DNA of 64,000 bases, taken from the NCBI GenBank assembly GCA_965153355.1, contig OZ231126.1, positions 84,072,001 through 84,136,000 on the forward strand, in the 5' to 3' direction. Below are positions 1 through 15,409 of this stretch, piece by piece. A program made the translations under genes and the position numbers. The notes beneath the pieces are model-generated. The model was not told where the DNA came from. It worked only from the letters and a program-made list of their open reading frames with translations, and did not search any database. The stretch's first letter is position 1; each line of letters starts with the position of its first letter. Origin of the DNA: Flaccisagitta enflata (taxonomy: Eukaryota; Chaetognatha; Sagittoidea; Aphragmophora).

Positions 1-85
1 TCTACGAATCATGAACTATGAGGACTGCCGTCAGAGGCGTTGTTGGCTCTGACGGCTTCGAGGAATCATATCAACTACTCAGACT

Positions 86-244
86 TCAGGTAGAGGGGTT
101 GTTGGCTTTGATGGCGTCGACGATCGGCTCCGGGAGGTCGAAGTCGCCGTCGAGAAGCAGGACGTCTTCGGCGGTGAAGCCGTAACGGGACAAAGGCAAA
201 TGACCGTCGAAAATCCGGTCCAACGCCTCTTCGCCAGATTCGTC
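86..244 (-). CDS. TBCEL: TBCEL-like gene, last coding exon
   Basis: Terminal exon encoding 52 residues and a TGA stop. It begins GAC GAA TCT GGC (DESGEEALDRIF) after a good acceptor (ctttctcag) and ends ANNPST-stop. It includes the acidic stretch LLLDGDFDLPEP, which fits the last strand of the C-terminal ubiquitin-like region of TBCE/TBCEL proteins, where a DGD-type motif is common. It starts in phase 0, which matches the phase-0 donor of the exon at 548-815. The open frame, codon use and splice sites are seen directly; the family name is inferred from the whole exon series. The 3' UTR runs off the window edge. Confidence 0.8.
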   Translation of the reverse strand, partial: DESGEEALDRIFDGHLPLSRYGFTAEDVLLLDGDFDLPEPIVDAIKANNPST

Positions 245-547
245 CTGAGAAAGACAAATGGACAAAACTTATTCGTTAAGAAAGATTCAAATTTTTTTTT
301 CAATATTCGTCTATGGCAATAAATGTATCTCATAGAAAATACGAAGCATACACAAATAAGCATACGGTAGGATCTTGACAGACGGTTGGACAGGCCAGGC
401 CTGCAGACTGAGAAACAGGCATTTGAAGTCAAGGTCAGGAGCAATAAAGATGCATGTAGACAAAAATGGTACAGGAAAGAGACTGAGAGACACAAAGCAA
501 CATTGCAAAATGATCATTTAAAAGCGCGTCTAACCGCCTCATCTTAC

Positions 548-815
548 TTTGTGACTATGATAAACGATGAAGTTTTGCTTGCGACATTTGAGTTTCTTGG
601 CGATGACGTCGTACAATTGCTTCGTCGGCTCGGCAAGCTTCACGTCGACGCGAAAGATACAGGCGCCCATGGCAAAGACGGGCAACCGCTCGTGAGTCTT
701 GATGCCCAAATCGAAGTCGGGCAGCGGCTCCAAAGCCCCATGGATGGCGACCAGTTGGTGGTAACGAAGCGGACGCTGCTCCGACGAAAACGTGGAAAAG
801 TGCCGCACGAAAGCC
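548..815 (-). CDS. TBCEL: TBCEL-like gene, exon with start of ubiquitin-like region
   Basis: Exon of 268 nt (1 nt plus 89 codons). It reads AFVRHFSTF, then RYHQLVAIHGALEPLPDFDL, then a ubiquitin-like segment (IFRVDVKLAEPTKQLYDVIA). In TBCEL proteins the same order is seen after the leucine-rich repeats: an RxF/IRHF-type block, RYHELV..HG.LEPLA..DL, then the ubiquitin fold. The donor AAA|GTAAGA is phase 0 and joins the last exon. The acceptor CCTCCAG|G needs a preceding exon ending in phase 2, but the next exon found upstream (11699-12079) ends in phase 1, so at least one exon is unplaced. Just upstream of the acceptor, in transcript order, lies a 250-nt (TTC)n tract. Confidence 0.85.
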
Positions 816-838
816 CTGGAGGAGGGAAGAGGGGAGTA

Positions 839-1090
839 CAAGAAGAAGAAGAAGAAGAAGAAGAAGAAGAAGAAGAAGAAGAAGAAGAAGAAGAAGAAGA
901 AGAAGAAGAAGAAGAAGAAGAAGAAGAAGAAGAAGAAGAAGAAGAAGAAGAAGAAGAAGAAGAAGAAGGAGAAGAAGAAGAAGAAGAAGAAGAAGAAGAA
1001 GAAGAAGAAGAAGAAGAAGAAGAAGGAGAAGAAGAAGAAGAAGAAGAAGAAGAAGGAGAAGATGGAGAAGAAGGAGAAGGAGGAGATGGA
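839..1090. repeat. (GAA)n microsatellite
   Basis: About 250 bp; in transcript orientation of the TBCEL-like gene it is (TTC)n ending about 23 nt before the acceptor at 815. Confidence 0.97.
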
Positions 1091-1267
1091 GGAATAGAAC
1101 TATGAGGGTCGGACGTCTTAAAACATTACTCTTTCTCGTCCGCACAGCAGCATCACTATCATGAAGCCAGTTGGTCCGTTCGACACACATCTTCATTCTC
1201 CTCATTCTTTTTTTCGCATTTATCAAACCTCATGGTTCTCCTTTTATTTTTCAGTCGCGTGCAAAAT

Positions 1268-1662
1268 TCACCGACGACAGATTTAACGTGTGGAGGCACA
1301 AATTTTAGCACCACCCCCTACAGCCCAAACCCATAAATCAATTTTTTCACTAAAAACTGCTCTAGATACTATGGGGCAATATAAATGGCGCAACTGTGGC
1401 GATTTTTGAGTTTCCACTTTTAACCCCTCAAATGACCACCTTTTGCCTACCCTAAACTAACCCCAAGAGTAAAAAAAATCGCAAAATTGGGGGGTTAATA
1501 GTGGAAATTCAAGAATCGCCACGGTGGCGCCATTTGTATGGTCCCAAGGTATCCAGATCTGTTCCAAGTGAAAACATTGGTTGTTGGGTTTGGGCTGTAG
1601 GGGGTGGTGCTAAAACTTTATGTGCCTCCACACGCTAAATTAGTGGTCTGTCTGTAGTTGGT
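1268..1662. mobile_element. Foldback element with a CCCCCTACAGCCCA core
   Basis: The left arm (gtgtggaggcacaaattttag, then CACCCCCTACAGCCCAAACC) is matched in reverse by the right arm (GGGTTTGGGCTGTAGGGGGT, then gtgcctccacacgc), with further inner pairing around tggcgc and gccaccg. The arms are about 130 nt each. No coding content. It lies in the TBCEL-like intron. Confidence 0.7.
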
Positions 1663-1836
1663 AAATGGTGACGCGAAGCATGCAAGCATTCATAAGCTTT
1701 TCCGTATCAGAGAAGTATTTGAAACATTGCCATACCGCAATCAATCTGCATTTGTTCCTCCGCTCTTAGCCCTCTCCCCCCCCCCAATTATCTTTTGTTC
1801 TTTTCTTTCTTTTTTTGCTTTGTTATCCTAAGAACT

Positions 1837-1867
<31 letters not shown>

Positions 1868-2045
1868 TTGCGGTACTGCATCTAGGGTATAAGCCGAGGT
1901 CTTTCCTATTCCTAATCTTCCGTTGGTAATTACTTTCTTTCATTTCTTTTATTTCTCTTATCTCAATCTCGCATCGAATCTCTAAAGGATAATTTCCGTT
2001 TATGTTCCTGAATAAACGCCAGTATAATGCTTGTTGATTGTGCAG

Positions 2046-2215
<170 letters not shown>

Positions 2216-2307
2216 TCGATGTTGAAGTTAACGTTACTGTGGCTTAAAGGCTAAGCGGTCATATTGATTCTGTTTGTCCTTATCGCTATCGTTTATCGCG
2301 CCTGTGT

Positions 2308-3465
2308 TCAAAAGCAAGTGATACCCACACTCGACTGATTCGCGAAGTGAAATCCTGGGCTTAAATCCATCCTTAAATGGATATCCCTTGATTTAGAGCT
2401 TACATATAAGAATTAGTCATAGCGACAAGCAACTTAAAAGATAAAATCGATAGATTTCAACTGAAGGATTTTCATCCGAAAGAAATACTACTTCGCGATT
2501 TACAATGAAACAAAGTAAGTGTGTACCAGCAAAACCTTTATTGTGCCTAAAGTATTCATTATGAAAAATTCAGATTGGTTTCATCTGGGAGCATATAACC
2601 TACCATTTATTCATGCAAAATTTTATAGCACCAGGTCTAGCAGTTCAGCTTCCACAAAATTTTGAAAATTTATGAAATTCCCAGGAATTTTGCTCAAAAA
2701 CTGCATTGTTAAACTGTTTTACATCAATGAACCCTTGTAATTTTTGCATGGATTGAGCTAAAATCACCAGATTGGTCGTGAATGGTTAAAATTTTACACT
2801 TCTCTTTCATATGATTTGATTTGTCAATATTTTGGAGAAAACTAGAAACCTCATGACTAGCAATGTGATGCAAAACCTACTCAAACTTCAACAAGGCCGG
2901 ATACACGGCTACCCCAGTCGCGTGCGGGTGGGCAGGGACCATAATTGAGGTCACTCCATTATTTGGGCAGGAGCAGTGAGGCCAAAAACCGCAAAAACCC
3001 AAAAAAAGTAAAGTGTGACGGACGGACCGACGGACCGACAGACCGACGGACCGACAAAGCGGGGTGTAGAGTCGTGTAGCACGCGACTAAAAAATCAAAG
3101 AAAAATTAAGATTTTGCACCTGAATTTCTGCGATTTGGTATTTTTGGTTTGAAATATGTAAACTGAAACTAATATCCTGCTTTCTGGACCAATCTGGCCA
3201 TTTTTGCATGATTCATTTTAAAATGTCATTGATTCTAAGCTACATAAGTCAGTCCATCGTTATCTTAGGAATCTTCTAATGGTTTATCCACATTTTCATT
3301 CAAAACTATGTGGAAGCTCAACCGCTAGAGCCATTGCTTTGAAATTTTGTATGAATAAATGGTAGGTTATGTGCTTTCAGGCAGAACCAATCTAAATTTC
3401 TCAAAATGAATACTTAAGGCGCAATAAAGGTTTTGCTGGTATCGCTTGCTTTTGAACACAGGGTA
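2308..3465. mobile_element. Imperfect inverted-repeat element with nested insertion
   Basis: The left part (CTGTGTTCAAAAGCAAGTG near 2308, and aaaacctttattgtgcct through ataacctaccatttattcat near 2530-2615) is matched inversely at 3345-3465 (atgaataaatggtaggttat, aaaggttttgctggtatc, cttgcttttgaacacag). The left arm carries about 190 extra bases. A hairpin-tailed element (2889-3094) sits in the loop. No gene. Confidence 0.65.
2889..3094 (+). mobile_element. Hairpin-tailed element, subfamily A
   Basis: Head AACAAGGCCGGATACACGG followed by AGTCGCGTGCGGGTGGGCAG. Tail: GACCGACGGA-type repeats, then GTAGAGTCGTGTAGCACGCG-ACTAAAAA. The head motif AGTCGCGTGC is the exact reverse complement of the right arm of the tail hairpin. 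About 205 bp, no ORF. Confidence 0.75.
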
Positions 3466-4795
3466 AGAACCTAGTTTTTAAGAACATCATGGGTTTGAAT
3501 GGCCCCAAAATTAAAGACATCCTAAGAACATACGGAAAAATCTTGAGAAAAAATCTTGAGAAAAAATCTGAACAGTATCTAGGTCCGTGACGGAGGGGGG
3601 GGTTAAAGATCACCAATTCCATAAGATCGCTGTGACCAAAAGATCGCTAACCCTGTTAGTTCGCTAAAAACTAAAAATCTTTACATTTAGAGCCTCCATA
3701 CAAAGTTTCATGCAAAGCCGTTTAAAAATGGCAAAGTTATGCACGTTTTTCACTTTTAGGCTAGTAAGGTGGTTGGGTGGTAGGCTGGTTTGGATAAATA
3801 GTGTGCATATGTTGAGTTCTTCCGTTTAGAGACTCCATACCAAATTTCAACCAAATTAGTTAAAAAATGTCCAATTTATGTAAGTTTTTCACTTTTAGAC
3901 CGGTAAGCTGGTTGGGTGGTAGGTCGGTTTGGCCAGTTAGCATGCTCAAACATAAGACAGCATGCCCGCGAAGCCAACATTTAGGGTATCAAAACGGGTC
4001 AAAATAGAAAATATACACGAGTGAAAATAGAAAAACAAGTGATTAAAAGTGATTGAGATAAGACTTGCATGATATTTGAAAGCAAAATTTGCATCTGTTT
4101 ACCAAGAGACTCAGATTTAGCATGAATTACTGAAAAAGATTTACTGAAAATTTCTTCAAATTTCTATTTTGTCACTGACAAGGGGTTGGTCGAAATTATA
4201 AGTTTGCATAGAAAATGAAAAAATGAAAAAACGAAGAACATAGTTTTCTTCCCAAATCGTTTTTAGAGAGAACTATGTTTTTGAAAATGCAAAATTCTTC
4301 TGGGTGTGGCTTTCTTATAATTTCGACCTGAGAAAATAGAAAAAAATGTCAACAGAATTTCACTAATAATCTTTATATTCTTGACATTTTCCATGAGAAT
4401 TATTTATCAAAAGGCGGTTTAAAGCATAGAATATGGAGCAGACGTACATATCAAGTGTATCCAGTGACATCTAGAGCAATGATAACATTTGTGGATAGAC
4501 AACTAACCCACTATTGATGCAAAAGTCGGGTGAAGCGATTCATTTTTTGCTGGCAGATTTCACGTCATAAATAAATAACATCCATATGTTGAGTCCTTTT
4601 ATTGAGAGACTCCATACCAAATTTCGAGTAGCCCACATGTTACTTGAGTGAAAACACAGAGAAAAAATGGGTATTTCGATTTTCTTTAGGAGGGTATCTA
4701 GGGATGGGTGATCATATATTGACAAATTTTAATGTTTATAGCCAAAATATCCAAAATTCACCAAAAATCAGAAAATTGATGAAATCTTGAAATCT
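3466..4795. other. AT-rich intronic DNA with a short tandem repeat
   Basis: No gene seen. Between about 3670 and 3940 a unit of about 145 bp, containing cgtttttcacttttaggc and ggttgggtggtaggctggtt, occurs twice with divergence; part recurs near 4570-4620 (cataccaaatttc). Confidence 0.5.
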
Positions 4796-6456
<1,661 letters not shown>

Positions 6457-7255
6457 ACTGAGCTTGGTAATATGCAAAATATATCTGAACTTTAAGTGTT
6501 ACACCACTTTTACTAAAAGTAATGAGAAAAAATTGACTATAACAAAAAATTGCCTAATTTTGCATGAAAAAGAATTTCTTCCTCAATTTACACCATGTCA
6601 TAATGTTAATCATTATCAATGACATGACATACATGTATAATGATACGTAATAAAGCGTAAAGTATTATTTGCTGAACGTTATTCGTTTTGACATATTGGT
6701 TTTGTTCTTCACGAGGCGATATACGAAGGGTACCGAGGTCACAAAAAAAGCCGACCAAAGAAATGTCGAAGGAAACTATACGAGTTTTATTAATGGGGTG
6801 ACTGAGTTTGTGATCCCTCCACAGAGAAGGTCTGAGGAAAAAAATCCAAGAGAGCAAAATGAAATACTTAAGTCAAATAAATTGGCGTCTTGGGGGTCTT
6901 AGTATTAGTCCTGGATGTAGGAAAAAAAAGGCACCACCACAATCTTTCTTTTTTTCCTTTTCTGAAGGAACAGACTTTTCTTTACGCTCGGTTGGCTCAG
7001 TGGCAGATTTAGCGCCCTCACTGACATGGTTGATGACTTTGACGAGAAGTCAAGAAAATCAGCCTCTTCCATACTTACACCCGAAGCATCCCATCAGTCA
7101 CCTCTTCACCCCAACACCCTCTTCTCATCACTCTTCCACCCTTTAACCCCTACAGATCCCTGTATTGATTCCTCATTCACCAAACACCCTCCATTCAACA
7201 CTTTAGCACCTCCTTCACTTATTTCATTCCTTCGTTTCGTTCTCATTCTTTAATT
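6457..7255. other. No gene recognised
   Basis: AT-rich sequence, then (7020-7260) a C/T-rich plus strand. Open frames here are short and have no recognisable motif. Confidence 0.4.
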
Positions 7256-7400
7256 TGCTTTCTCTCTTTCTTTCTTTCATTTGCACTTTGCACTTTCCAT
7301 CTTCATTTCTTTCTATTTGTCTTTCTTTCATTCACTTGCATGCTAGCTTGCTCTGTCTGTCATTTGTTCATCTGTCTATCTGTCAACCGGCTGTCCTTTT

Positions 7401-7843
<443 letters not shown>

Positions 7844-8049
7844 CTACCGTTATTTGAGTCTTTCTTCGTCTGACCGGGGATCCATTGAGCTTCCAAGTTA
7901 GGAAGAGAGAGAGAGGAAGAGAGTTATCGCCTACCGAGACTGAGACCGGAAGAGAGAGAGAGAGAGAGAGAGAGAGACACACACACACACACAGGGACAA
8001 GCAGAGACAGAGAGACAGAGAGACAGTGGGGAAAGTTGAAGATGAATTA

Positions 8050-8266
8050 ATGAAGGAGAGGGCTGAACCGTCTGAACGAAATGAGAAAAGAAGACGTATT
8101 GAAGAAAGTGAACCAGGAAAACGTGGCCGAAAAACTGAAAGCCAGGGAAATGCGATGGATCAATCAGCCCTGAGTAGGTTGACCACAAATGACCTACATA
8201 GCAATGACCATCTCGATATTCACGAGAGAGATTCTCTTATCATTGAACGTGGTCACAAGGATGAGA
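8050..8266 (+). CDS. Candidate upstream exon of the BTB-BACK gene
   Basis: An open frame rich in Glu, Lys and Arg runs from an ATG (MKERAEPSERNEKRRRIEES) to HERDSLIIERGHKDE plus one base at donor GAGA|GTATGT. It ends in phase 1, which is what the exon at 12935 needs (A|GG gives Arg). The frame stays open upstream into a (GA)n/(CA)n tract, so the start is uncertain. Thirty bases after the donor another coding-looking stretch, MLEIPQKISEERKQRQEMS (about 8309-8366), exists in a shifted frame. No domain is recognised, and it could instead belong to an unrelated or decayed gene. Confidence 0.3.
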
Positions 8267-8299
8267 GTATGTAGGGCAAATGTAAAAGAAAAGCGATAA

Positions 8300-9357
8300 G
8301 GCGAAATGCTGGAAATTCCACAGAAAATCTCGGAGGAAAGGAAACAACGCCAAGAGATGTCCAATAGATGCGTCCTCTTTTGATGTAATATATTAATATA
8401 CAAATCATTAAGATATAAAGATATAATGATTTGAAGATACAAAGATATTGAGATAAAAGGAAAATATAAAGAGATAAAAGAGACAATAGAGACAAAAGAG
8501 ACAAAAGAGACAAAAGAGACAAAAGAGATATAAGGATTGGGTGCTCCACATAGCAAAAGTTCGGAGTATCCCTCCACCCTATTTCGTTAATGTGGAGGAG
8601 CAAAAATCATGAAGATGGTTATTTTCCTTTTTTCAAAATTTCTTTATTTTCTGTTTTTGTTTTGGCCTTAAAGTTTCCACAGATTTCCCAGAATTCAGCA
8701 AAATCCTATGTAGTTTTGTTACAAAAAGGACAATTATTTGTTTTAGAAAATCATGATCTTTGTAAACATAAACTAAAATATCAGAACATAAGCTATGGAA
8801 AATCTATTGAAAAGGCAGATTAACAATTCAATGAAGAGTGGAAATTTGTAAAAGTTAATTAAAAGAATTTCAGCATATTGTTTTATGCTACTGCATTATG
8901 CAAATTAGGTCCTTAATTTTCTAAAAAATGGAAGATGAACGATTTTTGATAAAAGATAAATGGTAAGTGTCTTAAGTAAAAAGGGTAAAAAGAAGTAACC
9001 AACTTTTGCTGTATGAAGCACCCAAATATGAGGATTATGAAGATACATACATGAAGAGACATGAAGAAAAATGAAGAGAAATTGAGTTCAGAAATTATCG
9101 CGTTCCGGCTCTTCGGACAGACGGACGGACAAACCCTCTTGTAGAGATGCGAGGACGCGTCTAAAAAGAGAAAGAGAAGACAGGGAGCAGAAACTCAGAT
9201 GGAAAGAAGTGTCCTCGGAGAAGCAGACAGAAAGAGAAACAAATAGAAAAGGGAAGTTTACCTCAAGTTAGAGAATAAGTCGTACTGGAATCAGAAATAA
9301 AGGGAGATACTAGGCGTAGCCTCGAGGGGCAAAGGCGATGAACATGTCAGTATCGCA

Positions 9358-9358
<1 letters not shown>
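8300..9358. other. No gene recognised, contains element D fragment
   Basis: AT-rich DNA with an agacaaaag-type minisatellite at about 8470-8530. A tail of a hairpin-tailed element, GAGATGCGAGGACGCGTCT-AAAAA, lies at 9134-9168, preceded by GGACGGAC repeats. Confidence 0.5.
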
Positions 9359-11690
<2,332 letters not shown>

Positions 11691-11698
11691 AAACTTAC

Positions 11699-11919
11699 TG
11701 GAATCGAGGAGCGGAATTCCTTTTAGTCTGACGTGATCCAATTTGGGGAATTTGGTGAGCGCCTCCAAGTCCGTCCAGCAGCTCAACGAGGTATTTGTTA
11801 GAGTTAGGTTCGTTAGTTTCGGGAATGGAAGACACTTCCGTTTTTCGGCGTCGATGCTCGTACTCGATGAGGGATCAGCTTCGTCGTCGTCTTTTGTCGT
11901 CGTCGTCGTCGTCGTGGTT

Positions 11920-11963
<44 letters not shown>

Positions 11964-12079
11964 AGACTCGGAGGATGATTCGCCAAAATTGAGCGATCGC
12001 GCCGCCGAAGACGATGATATGGAGGAGGAAGAGGAGGTGGTTGAGGAGGAGACTGGACGTGGAACTTCCGGCACGAAAT
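11699..12079 (-). CDS. TBCEL: TBCEL-like gene, LRR exon with poly-Thr insertion
   Basis: Exon of 381 nt (2 nt, 126 codons, 1 nt). The acceptor is attatacag and the donor GATTCCA|GTAAGT. It starts FVPEVPRP, passes through a Ser-rich stretch and about 22 consecutive Thr codons (a (GAC)n-type repeat read as ACG), then an acidic patch, and resumes the LRR pattern with FPKLTNLTLTNTSLSCW and FPKLDHVRLKGIPLLDS. The last block matches the final LRR of TBCEL (KLxxVRLxGIPLL). The low-complexity stretch between two LRRs is odd and could be a loop; partial removal as an intron cannot be excluded. The phase-1 start fits the exon at 19019-19387. The donor runs straight into (GTT)n in transcript orientation. 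Confidence 0.85.
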
Positions 12080-12365
12080 CTGTATAATGAAACGAAATGA
12101 AAGCTATAATTATGGTAAGCCGTTAAAGTATTATTGGGGTTTATTCCAATAGACAATACTGATGCTAAGTGAATGACTTTCTCTCCTATTATACATCTTG
12201 TTGATCTGAAAGGCGTCTAACGCAAACCGAATCTATACAAGACATAAATTCCAGGATGACAGACGAACGCGGTTTTTTTTTTCAGAAAAATCCCGCGATA
12301 ACTAAAATCTAGGCTGGGAAATGGATCCCTACAGAATAGAGGACTATCTAACAAGTCAGTGATAT

Positions 12366-12495
12366 AACAAGGCCAAGAAGGCCAATAGGTGCGACATGTT
12401 GATCGTCGAACGAATGCGTTACCGACCAACCGACCGACCGACCAACCAACCGACGGACACAGCCAGTTATAGAGGTGCTTTGTCGCACCTAAAAA
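12366..12495 (+). mobile_element. Hairpin-tailed element, subfamily C
   Basis: Head AACAAGGCCAAGAAGGCC then AATAGGTGCGACATG. Tail GAGGTGCTTTGTCGCACCT-AAAAA after CCGACCGACC repeats. Head AGGTGCGACA equals the reverse complement of the right tail arm TGTCGCACCT, 10 of 10. It directly abuts the next element. Confidence 0.75.
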
Positions 12496-12696
12496 CAAGT
12501 CCAGATACACGGCTACCGAAGTCGCGTGCGGGTGGGCAGAGGCCATATTTGAATTGAGGTCACCAGACCATTTGGACAGGAGCAGTGAGGTCAATTAATA
12601 AAATCATAAAAAAAATAAAGTGTGACGGACCAACCAACCGACCAACCAACCTACAGACAAAGCGGGTTGTAGATTCGCGTGCATGCGACTAAAAAT
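12492..12696 (+). mobile_element. Hairpin-tailed element, subfamily A
   Basis: Head AACAAGTCCAGATACACGG and AGTCGCGTGCGGGTGGGCAG; tail GTAGATTCGCGTGCATGCG-ACTAAAAA. It starts inside or directly at the AAAAA tail of the subfamily C copy. Confidence 0.7.
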
Positions 12697-12812
12697 TTCT
12701 GAAATATGTAAACAACATTTTCTATCAATTGGTTTAACCGTAAATCTTCCGATTCTATGCTTCTTTAAATTTACCCATCATGAATGTTTTTCTCTTTCTT
12801 TCTTGCTCTCGG

Positions 12813-12815
<3 letters not shown>

Positions 12816-12879
<64 letters not shown>

Positions 12880-12880
12880 A
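12816..12880. repeat. (TTTC)n microsatellite
   Basis: Tetranucleotide run about 55 nt upstream of the BTB gene acceptor at 12934, adding to its pyrimidine-rich region. Confidence 0.95.
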
Positions 12881-12934
12881 TCTTGTTCCTTTCTCTCTTG
12901 ATTTCCTTCCCCCTTTTCTCAACGCCCCGTTTAG

Positions 12935-13254
12935 GGCCGGCTCATTTCGAGTCCATTGATTCCGGTCATCGCAGCGTCATCAACGACAAGATTCGTCAAG
13001 TCGGTCTTCAGACGCGTCAAATGAGAATGGAAAGCGAACGCATCCTCAAAGACCTCCAAGGCAGGGTCGAACCGGCGAGGCGTTCCATCAACGATTGGAG
13101 AAAGATAAACTCGAATGGAGACGGGCTCGGGATTGGAACAGGAAGTGACAGAGGCGTTGTTGGCGGTGATGATGGAGGAGGAGGAGGAGGAGGAGGAGGA
13201 GGAGGGGGAAGAGGCCGCCGCGCCATAGAAGTATGGCAAATGGCAGAGGAGGAG
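12935..13254 (+). CDS. BTB-BACK gene, coiled-coil exon
   Basis: The acceptor CCCCGTTTAG|GG follows a (TTTC)n tract by about 55 nt. The frame encodes PAHFESIDSGHRSVINDKIR, QVGLQTRQMRMESERILKDL, then a run of about a dozen glycines after GVVGGDD, and ends IEVWQMAEEE at donor GAG|GTAATA (phase 0). A stronger-looking donor, ACAGG|GTGAGC, lies 11 nt downstream but would give a phase that breaks the next exon. The heptad-like charged segment suggests a coiled coil. The opposite strand is also open here, but its frame does not fit the TBCEL-like gene, whose 19.0 and 12.1 kb exons join directly. Confidence 0.6.
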
Positions 13255-13502
13255 GTAATAACAGGGTGAGCAAAAAAAATCGTACTTGTCTATTACTTGA
13301 AAACCATATTTATTGTCAGAGTTATGAGCTAAAATTTGAACCAGAGTATCTCCGTTGGTAATACTAAAGGTAGAAATCAAGTGCAGCTGATAAAATGTCT
13401 TTACATGGCTATGACATGTATCTGAAGTGAAACAAAATAGAAATTCAAATTTTGACATGATTTTATTCGCTAAACTGTACTCATTCAAAGTGGAGGGTTT
13501 TT

Positions 13503-14148
13503 GGGCAGCGGCCCCGAAGGGGACGAAGTCTTGTAGAACACAGGGGGACTTTCATTCGTCCGTCCGTTTGTTTGTCCGTTCATTCGTCCGTTAGTCCCCC
13601 CTTCATCAGACCCCTCAGGCCTCAAATCTGGCCTCTCAGGCCATAAATCCAGCCTCTCAGGTCTCAAATCCAGCCTCCCAGGCCTAAAATCTGGCCTCTC
13701 AGGCCTAAAATCTGGCCTCTCCAGCCACAAATCTGGCTTCTCAGGCCTCAAACCTGGCCTCTCATGCCTCAAATTAGGCCTCTCAGGCTTCAAATAAGCC
13801 ATCCAAACCCCTATTTATGGCTCCCAGGCTTCAAATCAGTCCTCTGGCCTTTCATCCCTTAATCCAGCTCTCTCAAGCCTCAAGTAAGCCCTCTCAAGCT
13901 TCCAATCGGCATTCTGAGGCCTTATATCAGCCTTCTTAGACCTCAGTTTAGGCTCTTGAATGCCTTCAGTCAGCCCTCTATAGCATCTCATCCACTTCTT
14001 CAGGTAGGACAAACGAAAGTCCCCCTGTGTTCTACGGGATTTCGTCACCTTCGGGGCCGCTGCCCTGCTTCCCCTCACTCCAATTCACAATCACTCAAAG
14101 CAGGGCAACGGGTATCGCTGACCACATATTGCCCTTGGGCGACCTGTT
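13503..14148. mobile_element. TIR element, GGGCAGCGGCCCC family
   Basis: Left end GGGCAGCGGCCCCGAAGGGG, then acgaagtcttgtagaacaca and ggggactttc. The right end (14013-14066) is the inverted copy, ending CGGGGCCGCTGCCC, plus a tail cagggcaacgggtatcgctg to about 14148. The interior is a decayed satellite of about 20-25 bp (TCAGGCCTCAAATCTGGCC). No ORF. It lies in an intron of the BTB-BACK gene. Confidence 0.85.
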
Positions 14149-14577
14149 GCAACTTTATTGGCCCCCAGTTGGAATCTTTGAGGAGAAATGCATCAAGGGG
14201 AGTTGGGTAGATCAATTAGGATGGGGATTCAGTCAGCAGAAATGGACACATCAATCAAATTAAGAACAAGTGATAGATGTGCATTCAAAGGAGAAAAATA
14301 TATTTTAACCTTTTATATTCTAACCCTATTGGTTTGAAAATGTATTCTGCTATATACCATACGTCCTTTTCTCTTATCTAAAATATAGAGTGTAATCTAA
14401 TTTTCAACTTTGAATATTAGTAAAAGAGAATTTCTTCAATCCTAGATGTTTTTTCTTTAGATTTGATGACAAGTACGAAATTTTTTGCACACCCTGTAAA
14501 AGCGGTTGATTTATTTATTGTAAAAGCAGAGAGGGCGAAAATTGATTCTCTCAGAATTGTTTTCTTGTACAATCCAG

Positions 14578-14863
14578 CGACGTAAAATCAATGAAAGAAA
14601 CGACAGCGGCGGTTGTGGCTGCAGTGGCGGCGGATGCGGTCATGGCGGCTACGGCAGCGACCACTGCCGTTATCACGCTGGTTGCGGCGGCTACAACTGC
14701 AGAAGCATCCGCTGTCGACCAGCGCCGCAAACTTCCTACGCCAAGTTCTATCCCGGAGAAACGACGGCGATGGAGCACTTTAAAAAGAGACTTGAAGCTA
14801 TGCTGAAATCAGTCAATGAAGATGTTCAAGAAGAACGGCAAAAGAAAAATCGACAAGGCGAAA
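14578..14863 (+). CDS. BTB-BACK gene, Cys/Gly-rich exon
   Basis: The acceptor TTGTACAATCCAG|CGA starts in phase 0 and the donor GAAA|GTGAGA is phase 1 (286 nt). It encodes RRKINERNDSGGCGCSGGGC, a Gly/Cys/His-rich stretch, then PQTSYAKFYPGETTAMEHFK and KRLEAMLKSVNEDVQEERQK. The split codon A|GC joins in frame to the exon at 15410 (QGE-S-AKGSERRES). The Cys/Gly part has no zinc-finger spacing I recognise. The helical C-terminal part again looks like a coiled coil. Confidence 0.6.
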
Positions 14864-15054
14864 GTGAGAGAGGACTGATGTGCTCAAGTACTACTTTCTT
14901 ATACTAAAGGGGCAAATACTGATATACTTGTACTATAGGGGCAGACCTTGTTGATTTATGGTTATTGTTCGAAATGGCAAAGGCTCTATTGTGCAGATGT
15001 GCAAGTAACCCACAATTTAAACATAATGGGCTACGCACGTGTTTTCGACGATTT

Positions 15055-15112
15055 TTAGTCGCGAACGCGAACACGCCATTCTGTAAGAGGCTTTGTCGGT
15101 CCGTCGGCCATG
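15055..15112 (-). mobile_element. Fragment of a hairpin-tailed element (tail end)
   Basis: TTTTTAGTCGCGAACGCG, then ctgtaagaggctttgtcggt and ccgtcgg. Only the tail side is recognisable. It lies in the BTB-BACK intron. Confidence 0.5.
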
Positions 15113-15188
15113 CTCGAGTAGTTAAAGTGGAAAAACGTCGCTTTTAAGATGTTGCGGTGGTGATTTTGTTTGTTTGTTTGTTTGTTTG

Positions 15189-15191
<3 letters not shown>

Positions 15192-15282
<91 letters not shown>

Positions 15283-15305
15283 CGTGCGCGTGTGTGTGTG
15301 TGTGC

Positions 15306-15371
<66 letters not shown>

Positions 15372-15372
15372 A
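15192..15372. repeat. (GT)n microsatellite
   Basis: About 180 bp, ending 37 nt before the acceptor of the exon at 15410. Confidence 0.97.
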
Positions 15373-15409
15373 ACCATATTGTAACCCAGGGCTACTTGTT
15401 TCTACGCAG

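Noticed and set aside
1890-2035. Minus-strand open stretch (RLFRNINGNYPLEIRCEIEI) as the missing TBCEL exon
   Set aside because: It lies after (CAA)n, which complements the (GTT)n at the 11.7 kb donor, and has a faint R-L..ING pattern, but the possible donor gives phase 1 where phase 2 is needed, and its AT-rich codons do not match the gene.
12931-13488. Minus-strand frame of 185 codons as an LRR exon of the TBCEL-like gene
   Set aside because: Phases of the 19.0 and 12.1 kb exons join directly and the frame lacks clear LRR cores; the plus-strand reading has matching splice sites and phases.
14551-14806. Alternative Ala/Val-rich frames in the BTB exon at 14.6 kb
   Set aside because: They end at a stop or cannot be joined in phase, while the Cys/Gly frame joins cleanly to the 15.4 kb exon.
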